Source: Xylanimonas oleitrophica
GTDB taxonomy: Bacteria; Actinomycetota; Actinomycetes; Actinomycetales; Cellulomonadaceae
Direction: 5' to 3'
NCBI RefSeq assembly: GCF_003244315.1
Contig: NZ_QKWH01000007.1
Coordinates: forward strand, 1 to 64,000
Length of the DNA stretch: 64,000 bases
Below the pieces are notes generated by a model. That model saw only the letters and a program-made list of their open reading frames with translations, did not search any database and was not told the origin of the DNA. The stretch's first letter is position 1. Each line of letters begins with the position of its first letter. Below, piece after piece: positions 1-7,638 of the stretch. Position numbers and translations under genes: made by a program.

Positions 1-1
1 T

Positions 2-2305
2 GCCGACATCGTGAACACGGCCTCGGTCACGGCCGAGACGGCCGACCCCGACCCCGCCAACAACCAGACCACCGCGGCGCTGCCCGTCGACCGGCTCGAC
101 TCGCCGGTCGCCGACGTCGCGCTCGAGAAGGAGTTCGTCGTCCCCGACGGAGAGACGGTGACGCCGGGCGAGACGGTCGAGATGCGGTTCACGCTGAGCA
201 ACACCGGGCCGTCCACCGCCTACGACATCCGGGTGGTCGACACGCTTCCCGCCCAGCTCGCGTTCGTCGGCTCGGCGCAGTGCACCGGCACCACCGGGCT
301 GTACGGCAGTGCGCTGAGCTGCGCCCCGGTGCCGAGCCTCGAGATCGGGGCCACGGCCGTCCTGACCGTCGTCGTGCGGGTGCACCCGGCGTACACGGGC
401 GACGGCTCGGACATCGTCAACCAGGCGCAGGCCGAGCCGGGCTCCGTCGACCCGAACCCGATCAACAACATGGCCACGGCCGACCTGGGCGGCCAGGTCG
501 GCGCTCCGGTCGCCGACCTGTCCCTGGTGAAGTCCACCGAGGCGCAGCTCGTCAGCCCGGGCGACACGTTCGAGTACATCCTGACCGTGCGCAACGCCGG
601 TCCCTCCACCGCCACGGATGTGCAGCTCGTCGACACGCTGCCCGCGGAGCTGGAGTACGTGACGAACGACCGCCGGTGCGTGTTCGAGGAACCGGCCCTC
701 ACCTGCGACCTCGGCTCCATCGACCCGGGCCGCCTCTCGATCGTCGCGCTGACGGTCCGGCTCGCGGCCGACTACGTCGGGGACGGCTCCGACGTGGTCA
801 ACACCGCCACGGTGACGTCGCCGGTGACCGACCCCGACCTGGGGAACAACACCGACGAGGCCACCGTGCCGGCCGGGCAGCCGCTCGCCGACCTGGCGAT
901 CACCAAGGCTCCGGCGAGCGAGGAGCCCGTCGTCCCGGGCGAGACGTTCGACTACCTGCTGACGGTCACCAACGCGGGACCCGCGGCAGCAGCAGGCGTC
1001 GTGGTGACCGACACGCTGCCCGCCGAGCTGGCGTTCGTCTCCTCCGAGCAGTGCACGGGGACCGCGGGCGAGGGTGGAGGCACCGTGACGTGCGGGCCGC
1101 TCGCCGGCCTGGCGGTCGGCGCCGGGGTGACGTACACCCTGACGGTCCGCCTCGACCCGGGCTACCTGGGCGACGGCTCTGACGTGGTGAACACCGCGAC
1201 CGTCGACGCCGACACCGAGGACCTGGACCGCTCGGACAACACCGCGACCGCCGGGCTGCCCGGCGGCACGGTGGCCGCCGCCAGCGCCGACGTCTCCCTC
1301 ACCAAGGAGTTCCCGCTCGACGGGCCGGTGGCCCCCGGGCAGGAGGTGCCGATGGTCCTGACGGTCTCGAACGCGGGCCCGTCCGACGCCCAGGGCGTCA
1401 CCGTGACGGACCCGCTGCCGGCACAGCTCGCGTTCCTCGCCTCCGAGGACTGCGAGGCCCCTGCCGGCCAGTACGGCGCGACGCTCACCTGCACGGTGGG
1501 CACCGTCGGCGCGGCGGCGAGCGTCACGCTCTCGGTCACCGTGCTGCTCGACCCGGGCTACACCGGGACGGGCGAGGACGTGGTGAACGTGGCGACCGCC
1601 GCGGCCGCCACGCCCGACCCGGTGCCCGGCAACAACGAGGCGACCGCCACGCTCACCGGCGCGGTGGGCGAGCCGGTGGCCGACCTCGCGATCGTCAAGA
1701 CCGGCAGCGACACCCTCGAGGCGGGGGCCGAGACGGCGTACACGCTCACGGTCACCAACGCGGGCCCGTCCGTGGCCGCGCGCGTGGTGGTCACCGACGA
1801 GCTGCCGCCGCTGCTCTCGTACGTGACCGCCGGCCCGGGCTGCGGAGCCGAGGGGCAGACGGTGACCTGCGACGTCGGCGCCGTGGCCCCGGGGCAGAGC
1901 GTCGAGCTGACCCTCACGGCGCTCGTCTCGCCGGACGCCGCTCCGGGGGAGCAGATCGAGAACGTGGCTCTCGTCGCAGCGGCCACGGCCGACCCGGAGC
2001 CGGGCGACAACACCGGCTCCGCCGTCGGCACGGTGGCCGAGCCCGGCACGCAACCGCCCGGCGAGACGCCTCCGGCCGAGACACCCGAGCCTCCGGGCGA
2101 GGGAGGCCCTGTGCCCCCGGGCGCGGGTCCGGTGCCGCCCGGCGCCGGCGCTCCGCCGGCGGGGTCCGGGTGGCCCGGCTGGCCGTGGCCCGGCTTGCCG
2201 GTGACAGGTGCGGCCGTCGGGTGGATCCTGCTGGCAGCCTTGGCCCTGACCCTCTCCGGTGTCGCGGTGCGACGTGCCGGAGCACGTAGGAAGGACTCCG
2301 CATGA
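2..2305 (+). CDS. DUF11-repeat LPXTG cell-wall surface protein (5' partial)
   Basis: The reading frame is already open at the left edge: the first codons (ADIVNTASV) match the end of a repeat unit, so the N-terminus and signal peptide lie outside the window. Five further DUF11 units of about 125-135 residues follow, beginning near nucleotides 107, 512, 881, 1286 and 1673. Each starts with a [VLS]ADxx[LI].K segment and contains an N[TA]GPS and DTLPA core. A Pro/Gly linker follows, then LPVTG, a hydrophobic segment and a basic tail (ARRKDSA), the classic sortase anchor. The protein is therefore probably an extended Ig-like stalk covalently attached to peptidoglycan. It ends in an ATGA overlap with the next gene. 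Ligand and function are unknown. Confidence 0.9.
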   Translation, partial: ADIVNTASVTAETADPDPANNQTTAALPVDRLDSPVADVALEKEFVVPDGETVTPGETVEMRFTLSNTGPSTAYDIRVVDTLPAQLAFVGSAQCTGTTGLYGSALSCAPVPSLEIGATAVLTVVVRVHPAYTGDGSDIVNQAQAEPGSVDPNPINNMATADLGGQVGAPVADLSLVKSTEAQLVSPGDTFEYILTVRNAGPSTATDVQLVDTLPAELEYVTNDRRCVFEEPALTCDLGSIDPGRLSIVALTVRLAADYVGDGSDVVNTATVTSPVTDPDLGNNTDEATVPAGQPLADLAITKAPASEEPVVPGETFDYLLTVTNAGPAAAAGVVVTDTLPAELAFVSSEQCTGTAGEGGGTVTCGPLAGLAVGAGVTYTLTVRLDPGYLGDGSDVVNTATVDADTEDLDRSDNTATAGLPGGTVAAASADVSLTKEFPLDGPVAPGQEVPMVLTVSNAGPSDAQGVTVTDPLPAQLAFLASEDCEAPAGQYGATLTCTVGTVGAAASVTLSVTVLLDPGYTGTGEDVVNVATAAAATPDPVPGNNEATATLTGAVGEPVADLAIVKTGSDTLEAGAETAYTLTVTNAGPSVAARVVVTDELPPLLSYVTAGPGCGAEGQTVTCDVGAVAPGQSVELTLTALVSPDAAPGEQIENVALVAAATADPEPGDNTGSAVGTVAEPGTQPPGETPPAETPEPPGEGGPVPPGAGPVPPGAGAPPAGSGWPGWPWPGLPVTGAAVGWILLAALALTLSGVAVRRAGARRKDSA

Positions 2306-2943
2306 CCGTGACCCGACACGTCCGCCGCGCCCTGGCGGCAGGTGGCACCCTCGTCCTCGCGGCTCTCGTGGCTGCCACCCCGGCGGCGGCGGTCGCCGCC
2401 GGGGCCTCGGCGCCGGACGGCGACGTGACGGTGGCGGTGACGCCCGACCGGGACCAGGCGCTCTCGCCCGGCGACGAGGTGGTCTACACGATCGAGGTGA
2501 CCAACCACGGCGAGGCGCTGGACGCGTCACGGGTGGTGCAGCTCCTCCCGGCGGGGTTCGAGCACGTCTCCGCCGACCCGGAGGGCACGGCTGGTCCGAC
2601 CCAGACCACCTGGGAGGTGCCCCTGCAGGCCGACGAGACGGTGACGATCCACCACACCGTCCGTGCGGGCACCGCGGAGGCCGTGGACAGCGGGCGGCTG
2701 GTGCACGTGGAGCAGCCGGACGCGCCCGCGGGGTCGGCGGAGCAGTTCTCCTCGACCGTATGCGTCTACGGGCCGGCGGGCGGTGACGCCCTCGGCTGCT
2801 CGTCGGCGTGGCAGCGTCTCCAGCAGGACGGCGGAGTCTCGCCCTGGGTGTGGGCCGGTGCCGCGGCGGTACCGGTGGCCGCGCTCGGCGCCTACCTGTG
2901 GCACCGCCGCCGCTCGCAGCAGCGGGTCCTGACCCCGGCCTGA
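2302..2943 (+). CDS. small DUF11-type membrane-anchored surface protein
   Basis: The 213-residue protein starts at an ATG overlapping the stop of the upstream LPXTG gene (ATGA). Residues 1-33 form a signal peptide with an Ala-rich cleavage region. Residues 45-130 are one DUF11-like domain ([20 protein letters not shown], then [10 protein letters not shown]). Near the C-terminus a hydrophobic helix is followed by an RRRSQQR basic stop-transfer end; there is no LPXTG motif, so it should be membrane-anchored. Overlap and shared fold suggest it is produced with the stalk protein and may act as its partner. Two Cys near the end of the ectodomain (VCVYG and LGCSS) could form a disulfide. Function unknown. 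Confidence 0.85.
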   Translation: MTVTRHVRRALAAGGTLVLAALVAATPAAAVAAGASAPDGDVTVAVTPDRDQALSPGDEVVYTIEVTNHGEALDASRVVQLLPAGFEHVSADPEGTAGPTQTTWEVPLQADETVTIHHTVRAGTAEAVDSGRLVHVEQPDAPAGSAEQFSSTVCVYGPAGGDALGCSSAWQRLQQDGGVSPWVWAGAAAVPVAALGAYLWHRRRSQQRVLTPA

Positions 2944-2967
2944 CCCGGGGGGCGAGCCGCCGGGACC

Positions 2968-2973
2968 TAGACT
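2968..2973 (+). promoter_or_regulatory. -10 element for pdxT (probable leaderless start)
   Basis: TAGACT matches TANNNT and lies 8 nt before the pdxT GTG, so transcription would start at or next to the start codon. No convincing -35 is visible. Confidence 0.5.
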
Positions 2974-2981
2974 CGGCAGCC

Positions 2982-3620
2982 GTGACCAGCCCTACCGTCG
3001 GTGTCCTCGCTCTCCAGGGCGACGTGCGCGAGCACGCTGCCGCTCTCGAGGCAGCCGGTGCCCGCGCGGTGCCCGTGCGGCGCCCTGCGGAGCTGGCCGC
3101 CGTGGACGGGCTGGTGCTGCCCGGCGGCGAGTCGACCACGATCGGCAAGCTGCTGGGCGTCTTCGGCCTGGAGGATCCCCTGCGCGAGGCGGTGGCCGCC
3201 GGACTGCCCGTGTACGGGTCGTGCGCCGGCATGATCCTGCTCGCCGACCGCGTCGAGGGCGCGGCCGACGGGCAGCGCACCGTGGGAGGCATGGACATGA
3301 CGGTGCGCCGCAACGCGTTCGGGCGGCAGGTGGACTCCTTCGAGGCCGACCTCGAGGTCGCCGGCGTCAGCGACCAGGACGGCGGTGCCCCCGTGCGCAC
3401 GGTGTTCATCCGTGCGCCCTGGGTCGAGGAGGCAGGTCCCCGGGTCGAGGTGCTGGCCCGGATCCCTCTGCGGGCGGTCGACGGGAGCCCGGTCGGCACG
3501 GGCGCCGGTAAGATCGTCGCGGCACGTCAAGGGCGGCTGCTCGCGACCGCGTTCCACCCGGAGATCACCGGGGACCCGCGTGTGCACGCGCTGTTCGTGC
3601 GGATGGTCGCCGCAGGCTAG
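2982..3620 (+). CDS. pdxT: pyridoxal 5'-phosphate synthase glutaminase subunit PdxT
   Basis: PdxT hydrolyses glutamine and channels ammonia to PdxS for de novo PLP synthesis. The 212-residue protein shows the family features: N-terminal [10 protein letters not shown], the oxyanion segment LPGGEST (47-52), nucleophile Cys81 in GSCAGM, and the C-terminal FHPEITGD carrying the His/Glu of the triad. The GTG at 2982 is chosen because the frame upstream reads through the preceding gene with no PdxT-like sequence, and because a TAGACT -10 sits 8 nt upstream. The partner pdxS is not in this window. On the downstream side yebC follows after 26 bp, the usual actinobacterial order, so the two are probably co-transcribed. 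Confidence 0.95.
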   Translation: MTSPTVGVLALQGDVREHAAALEAAGARAVPVRRPAELAAVDGLVLPGGESTTIGKLLGVFGLEDPLREAVAAGLPVYGSCAGMILLADRVEGAADGQRTVGGMDMTVRRNAFGRQVDSFEADLEVAGVSDQDGGAPVRTVFIRAPWVEEAGPRVEVLARIPLRAVDGSPVGTGAGKIVAARQGRLLATAFHPEITGDPRVHALFVRMVAAG

Positions 3621-3646
3621 AGATTCGCGAAGGAGACAACCAGTCC

Positions 3647-4405
3647 ATGTCCGGTCACTCCAAGTGGGCCACGACCAAGCACAAGAAGGCCGCGATCGAC
3701 GCCAAGCGCGGCAAGCTCTTCGCGAAGCTCATCAAGAACATCGAGGTCGCGGCGCGGGTGGGCGGCGGGGACCCCGCCGGCAACCCGACGCTGTTCGACG
3801 CGATCCAGAAGGCGAAGAAGTCGTCGGTCCCGAACGACAACATCGACCGCGCGGTCAAGCGCGGCTCCGGCGAGGGCGCCGACGCCGTCGACTACCAGAC
3901 GATCATGTACGAGGGCTACGGCAACAACGGCATCGCCGTGCTGGTGGAGTGCCTCACCGACAACAAGAACCGTGCCGCCTCCGAGGTGCGCCTGGCGTTC
4001 TCGCGCAACGGCGGCACCCTGGCCGACCCGGGCTCCGTGTCCTACCTGTTCTCGCGCAAGGGCCTCGTCGTGGTGCCCAAGGCCGACGGCGTCACCGAGG
4101 ACGACGTGATGCTGGCCGCGCTCGACGCCGGGGCCGAGGAGGTCACGGACGAGGGCGACACCATCGAGGTGCTGTGCGAGGCGACCGACCTGGTCAAGGT
4201 CCGCACGGCGATCCAGGACGCCGGCATCGAGTACGACTCGGCCGACGCGATCTTCCACCCGTCCATGCAGGTCGAGGTGGACGTCGAGGGTGCCCGCAAG
4301 ATCATGCGTCTCATCGACGCCCTCGAGGACAGCGACGACGTGCAGAACGTCTACGCGAACTTCGACGCCTCCGACGAGGTCATGGCGGCTCTCGACGAGG
4401 AGTGA
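3647..4405 (+). CDS. yebC: YebC/PmpR family regulatory protein
   Basis: The 252-residue protein opens with the family signature [17 protein letters not shown] and contains the conserved three-domain YebC sequence, including [16 protein letters not shown] and the C-terminal YANFD. YebC proteins have been described as DNA-binding regulators and, more recently, as translation factors acting at difficult peptide motifs; which applies here cannot be read from sequence. The start is supported by AAGGAG 11 nt upstream of the ATG. It sits between pdxT and ruvC, and a strong hairpin follows its stop codon. Confidence 0.95.
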   Translation: MSGHSKWATTKHKKAAIDAKRGKLFAKLIKNIEVAARVGGGDPAGNPTLFDAIQKAKKSSVPNDNIDRAVKRGSGEGADAVDYQTIMYEGYGNNGIAVLVECLTDNKNRAASEVRLAFSRNGGTLADPGSVSYLFSRKGLVVVPKADGVTEDDVMLAALDAGAEEVTDEGDTIEVLCEATDLVKVRTAIQDAGIEYDSADAIFHPSMQVEVDVEGARKIMRLIDALEDSDDVQNVYANFDASDEVMAALDEE

Positions 4406-4428
4406 GCGGCCGCGCCCCGCGCGGGCGG

Positions 4429-4483
4429 CGGTACGGCGACGGCCGGCCAGGGCGACGTGCCCGGGCCGGCCGTCGCCGTACCG
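4429..4483. terminator. large perfect inverted repeat between yebC and ruvC
   Basis: Positions 4429-4448 are the exact reverse complement of 4464-4483 (20-bp arms). A second 4-bp stem (GGGC/GCCC) inside the loop leaves a GACGT pentaloop. There is no T-tract. It begins 24 bp after the yebC stop, as expected for an actinobacterial terminator or processing hairpin, and would fold equally on either strand. Confidence 0.65.
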
Positions 4484-4632
4484 GCGGGTCGGCGCCGGTG
4501 AGCACCAGCCCGGCGAGCGCAGGGACCCGGCACGGAGCACGGTGCGTTCCGTGACCGATCCTTGCGCTCGGCCCGCGAGCACCGCCTGCGCGCCTGCCCG
4601 GTCGGCCGGCGCGCGCGTGAGAGGCTTCCGCC

Positions 4633-5205
4633 GTGCGCGTGCTGGGGGTCGATCCGGGGCTGACCCGTTGCGGCGTCGGCGTGGTCGACTCGCTGCGCGG
4701 TCGCCGTGCTGCGCTCGTCGCCGTCGGGGTGATCCGCACGGACCCTGCGACGAGCCCGGACCTGCGGCTGCTGCACGTGGCCGAGCGGCTCGACGCGTGG
4801 TTCGACGAGCACGTGCCCGACGTCGTCGCGGTCGAGCGGGTCTTCGCGCAGCACAACGTGGGCACCGTGATGGGCACCGCCCAGGTGGCGGGCCTGGCGA
4901 TGGTGGCAGCGGCCAGGCGGGGCGTCCCCGTGGCGCTGCACACGCCCAGCGAGGTCAAGGCCGCCGTCACCGGCTCGGGCCGCGCGGGCAAGGAGCAGGT
5001 GCAGAAGATGGTGCAGCAGCTGCTGAACCTCGACGAGCCGCCGAAGCCGCCCGACGCCGCCGACGCGCTGGCACTGGCCATCACTCACCTGTGGCGGCCG
5101 GCGGGCGCCCTGCAGGGCGGTGACAGGCACGAGCTGACCCCGGCCCAGCGGGCCTGGGCGGCGGCCGAGCACGCCGCCCGCCGGGCGCCTCGCGCGCGTC
5201 GGTGA
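4633..5205 (+). CDS. ruvC: Holliday junction resolvase RuvC
   Basis: RuvC is the endonuclease that cuts Holliday junctions moved by RuvAB during recombinational repair. This 190-residue protein keeps the four catalytic acidic residues: Asp7 ([10 protein letters not shown]), Glu68 (VERVFAQHN), Asp141 and Asp144 ([10 protein letters not shown]). The GTG start has GAGGCT 6 nt upstream, a weak match to a leaderless -10, and no clear Shine-Dalgarno sequence. A 116-bp gap with its own promoter and LexA-like box separates it from ruvA, so ruvC and ruvAB may be transcribed separately here. Confidence 0.95.
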   Translation: MRVLGVDPGLTRCGVGVVDSLRGRRAALVAVGVIRTDPATSPDLRLLHVAERLDAWFDEHVPDVVAVERVFAQHNVGTVMGTAQVAGLAMVAAARRGVPVALHTPSEVKAAVTGSGRAGKEQVQKMVQQLLNLDEPPKPPDAADALALAITHLWRPAGALQGGDRHELTPAQRAWAAAEHAARRAPRARR

Positions 5206-5228
5206 CTGCCGCCGTCGGCGGGCCTGGG

Positions 5229-5234
5229 TAGGCT
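5229..5234 (+). promoter_or_regulatory. -10 element for ruvAB
   Basis: TAGGCT in the ruvC-ruvA gap matches TANNNT. The predicted start near 5241 would give a leader of about 80 nt, with the LexA-like box lying directly over the start site. Confidence 0.45.
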
Positions 5235-5243
5235 GGGCGCTGC

Positions 5244-5259
5244 TCGTACGGGTGTTCGA
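5244..5259. promoter_or_regulatory. candidate LexA (SOS) box upstream of ruvAB
   Basis: TCGTAC-GGGT-GTTCGA matches the actinobacterial SOS box TCGAAC-N4-GTTCGA at 11 of 12 positions. It lies 62 bp before the ruvA start and just downstream of a TAGGCT -10, a position where LexA would block initiation. Confidence 0.6.
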
Positions 5260-5321
5260 CGCCCGCTGCGTGAGCCGCCGCCTGAACTGCCGCCCGAACT
5301 GCCAAGGAAGAGGAACCCCGC

Positions 5322-5945
5322 GTGATCGCCTCGCTCGCCGGTGTCGTGGAGCACGTCTCGCTCGACCGGGCCGTGATCGACGTCGGCGGCGTCGGCTACC
5401 TCGTGCACGCCACGCCCGCGACGCTCGCCGGCCTGCGCGTGGGGGAGCGGGCGCACCTGGCCACCACGCTCGTGGTCCGGGAGGACTCGATGACGGTCTA
5501 CGGGTTCGCCGACGCCGAGGAACGCGAGGTGTTCGAGACGGTGCAGTCGGTCTCCGGCATCGGGCCCCGCATCGCGCTGGCCCTGCTGGCGGTGCACACG
5601 CCCGACGCGCTGCGGCGCGCGGTGCACACCCAGGACGTCAAGGCGCTGACGCGCGTGCCGGGCATCGGCGCCAAGGGCGCCCAGCGGATCGTGCTCGAGC
5701 TGTCCGGGAAGCTCGCGGCTCCCGACGACGGCGCTGCTGCGGGCGGCGCGGCGGCCCCGGTCCGCGCCGGGGACCGGCGCGACCAGGTGGTCGAGGCGCT
5801 CGTGGGCCTCGGCTACCCGGCCAAGGTGGCCGAGGAGGCCGTGGCCGCGGTGCTCTCCGACGCGGGCGCAGAGACGGTCGCCGAGGCCGACGTCGCCTCG
5901 ACCCTGCGCGCTGCGCTCCGCTCCCTGGGCGGGCGCCGTGGCTGA
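5322..5945 (+). CDS. ruvA: Holliday junction branch migration protein RuvA
   Basis: RuvA binds the four-way junction and loads the RuvB motor. The 207-residue protein has the N-terminal OB fold ([20 protein letters not shown]), tandem helix-hairpin-helix motifs ([13 protein letters not shown] and [16 protein letters not shown]), and a C-terminal RuvB-binding domain after an Ala-rich linker near residue 135. Its last 8 bases overlap ruvB, so the two are translationally coupled. GTG start; GGAAGAGG lies about 9 nt upstream. Confidence 0.95.
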   Translation: MIASLAGVVEHVSLDRAVIDVGGVGYLVHATPATLAGLRVGERAHLATTLVVREDSMTVYGFADAEEREVFETVQSVSGIGPRIALALLAVHTPDALRRAVHTQDVKALTRVPGIGAKGAQRIVLELSGKLAAPDDGAAAGGAAAPVRAGDRRDQVVEALVGLGYPAKVAEEAVAAVLSDAGAETVAEADVASTLRAALRSLGGRRG

Positions 5946-7053
5946 CGGGCGCTACGAGGAGCCCGAGTTCACCAGCGAGCGGCTGGTGACGTCGTCGGCC
6001 GACGACGTGGAGCGGGCCGCCGAGGCGGCGCTGCGGCCCAAGCGGCTCGAGGAGTTCGTCGGCCAGTCCGTGGTGCGTGACCAGCTCTCCCTGGTGCTGC
6101 AGGCCGCGCTGGCCCGGGGCGCCGCGCCCGACCACGTGCTGCTCTCCGGCCCACCAGGGCTGGGCAAGACGACGCTGGCGATGATCATCGCGTCGGAGCT
6201 CGGCACGTCGCTCCGGGTCACGAGCGGTCCTGCCATCCAGCACGCGGGCGACCTGGCCGCCGTCCTGTCCTCCCTGGAGGAGGGCGAGGTGCTCTTCATC
6301 GACGAGATCCACCGGCTGGCCCGCCCGGCCGAAGAGCTCCTGTACGTCGCGATGGAGGACTTCCGCGTCGACGTCGTGGTGGGCAAGGGGGCGGGGGCGA
6401 GCGCCATCCCGCTCGCCCTGCCGCCGTTCACCGTCGTGGGCGCGACGACGCGGGCCGGCCTGCTGCCCGCGCCGCTGCGCGACCGGTTCGGCTTCACCGG
6501 CCACCTCGACTTCTACGACGCGCCCGAGCTCGAGCGCGTGATCCTGCGGTCGGCGGGGCTGCTCGGCGTGGAGATCCACCACGCGGCGGCGCACGAGATC
6601 GCCGGGCGCTCGCGCGGCACGCCCCGCATCGCCAACCGGCTGCTGCGCCGGGTCCGCGACTGGGCGCAGGTGCGCGGCGACGGCCGGCTCGACCTCACCG
6701 CCGCTCGCGCGGCCCTCGAGGTGTACGAGGTGGACCCGGTGGGCCTCGACCGGCTCGACCGGTCGGTGCTGGACGCGCTGTGCCGGCGCTTCGCGGGCGG
6801 ACCCGTGGGGCTGTCCACCCTGGCGATGACCGTGGGGGAGGAGCCGGACACCGTCGAGACCGTCGCCGAGCCGTTCCTGGTGCGCGAGGGATTCGTCGCC
6901 CGGACGCCGCGCGGGCGGGTGGCCACCGCCCAGGCGTGGTCCCACCTGGGCCTGACGCCGCCGGCCGGAGCCCCGGGGTCGCTCGCAGGCACCCTGTTCG
7001 ACGACGCCGGGACCGACCCGGAGGGCGGGAGCGGGAACCTCCAGGGCCTGTGA
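5938..7053 (+). CDS. ruvB: Holliday junction branch migration ATPase RuvB
   Basis: RuvB is the hexameric AAA+ motor for branch migration. The 371-residue protein has Walker [10 protein letters not shown] at residues 71-79, Walker B FIDEIHR, sensor 1 GATTRAGLL, the arginine-finger region PLRDRFG, and the C-terminal winged helix ([12 protein letters not shown]). The GTG start lies inside ruvA. The C-terminal tail after about residue 345 is acidic, Gly-rich and variable. Confidence 0.97.
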   Translation: MADGRYEEPEFTSERLVTSSADDVERAAEAALRPKRLEEFVGQSVVRDQLSLVLQAALARGAAPDHVLLSGPPGLGKTTLAMIIASELGTSLRVTSGPAIQHAGDLAAVLSSLEEGEVLFIDEIHRLARPAEELLYVAMEDFRVDVVVGKGAGASAIPLALPPFTVVGATTRAGLLPAPLRDRFGFTGHLDFYDAPELERVILRSAGLLGVEIHHAAAHEIAGRSRGTPRIANRLLRRVRDWAQVRGDGRLDLTAARAALEVYEVDPVGLDRLDRSVLDALCRRFAGGPVGLSTLAMTVGEEPDTVETVAEPFLVREGFVARTPRGRVATAQAWSHLGLTPPAGAPGSLAGTLFDDAGTDPEGGSGNLQGL

Positions 7054-7070
7054 CCCGTTGGGCCACCGAA

Positions 7071-7076
7071 TAGACT
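7071..7076 (+). promoter_or_regulatory. -10 element for the yajC-secDF operon
   Basis: TAGACT lies 18 bp after the ruvB stop and about 55 nt before yajC, implying a leader of roughly 48 nt and expression of the Sec accessory genes independent of SOS control. Confidence 0.45.
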
Positions 7077-7130
7077 GGACCGGCCTCGCCGGCCCTGATC
7101 GAGGCTCCCTACCGCAAGGACGTAGTCACC

Positions 7131-7556
7131 GTGGAAATGATCATCCTCATCGTCGTGCTGCTCGGCCTGATGTTCTTCATGTCGTCGCGCACGCGCAAGC
7201 AGCAGCGCGAGGCGCAGCAGTTCCGCGCCGAGCTCGCGCCCGGCCAGGAGGTCATGACGGGCTCGGGCATGTTCGGCACCGTCGTCGAGGTCGACGAGGA
7301 GTCGGACGTCGTGACGATCGAGTCCGCCGGCTCGCGCACCCGCTGGCTGCGCGCGGCGATCGCCAAGCGCGTGGACACCCCTGCCGACGAGCCGGCTGAG
7401 GCCGACGTCACAGAGCAGTCGGGTTCGACCGGTACGATCTCGCCCGCAGGCTCTGCCCCTGCCGTCGACGTGCCGGACGACCTCTCGGGTCTCGACTCCG
7501 CCCAGCGCGAGTACCGCGAGCAGCAGCGCAAGGCCGAAGGCGACAGCGGCAAGTGA
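7131..7556 (+). CDS. yajC: preprotein translocase subunit YajC
   Basis: YajC is the small membrane subunit of the SecDF-YajC complex that assists SecYEG. The 141-residue protein has one N-terminal membrane helix (MIILIVVLLGLMFFM), then the family signature RTRKQQREAQQF and GQEVMTGSGMFGTV. The C-terminal third is an acidic/Ser-rich tail typical of actinobacteria. The GTG at 7131 is used; an in-frame ATG two codons later is an alternative. secD follows after 82 bp. Confidence 0.92.
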   Translation: MEMIILIVVLLGLMFFMSSRTRKQQREAQQFRAELAPGQEVMTGSGMFGTVVEVDEESDVVTIESAGSRTRWLRAAIAKRVDTPADEPAEADVTEQSGSTGTISPAGSAPAVDVPDDLSGLDSAQREYREQQRKAEGDSGK

Positions 7557-7638
7557 TCATGCGCCGGCCGGGAACCCTCCCGGCTGGCGCCTCCCGCGTC
7601 GACCACCCCGGCGGCGCGCACACGAGAGAAGACAGAAG

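Noticed and set aside
2808-2981. In-frame extension of pdxT into the preceding DUF11 gene
   Set aside because: The extra residues read the other gene out of frame; PdxT sequence begins at 2982 next to a -10 element.
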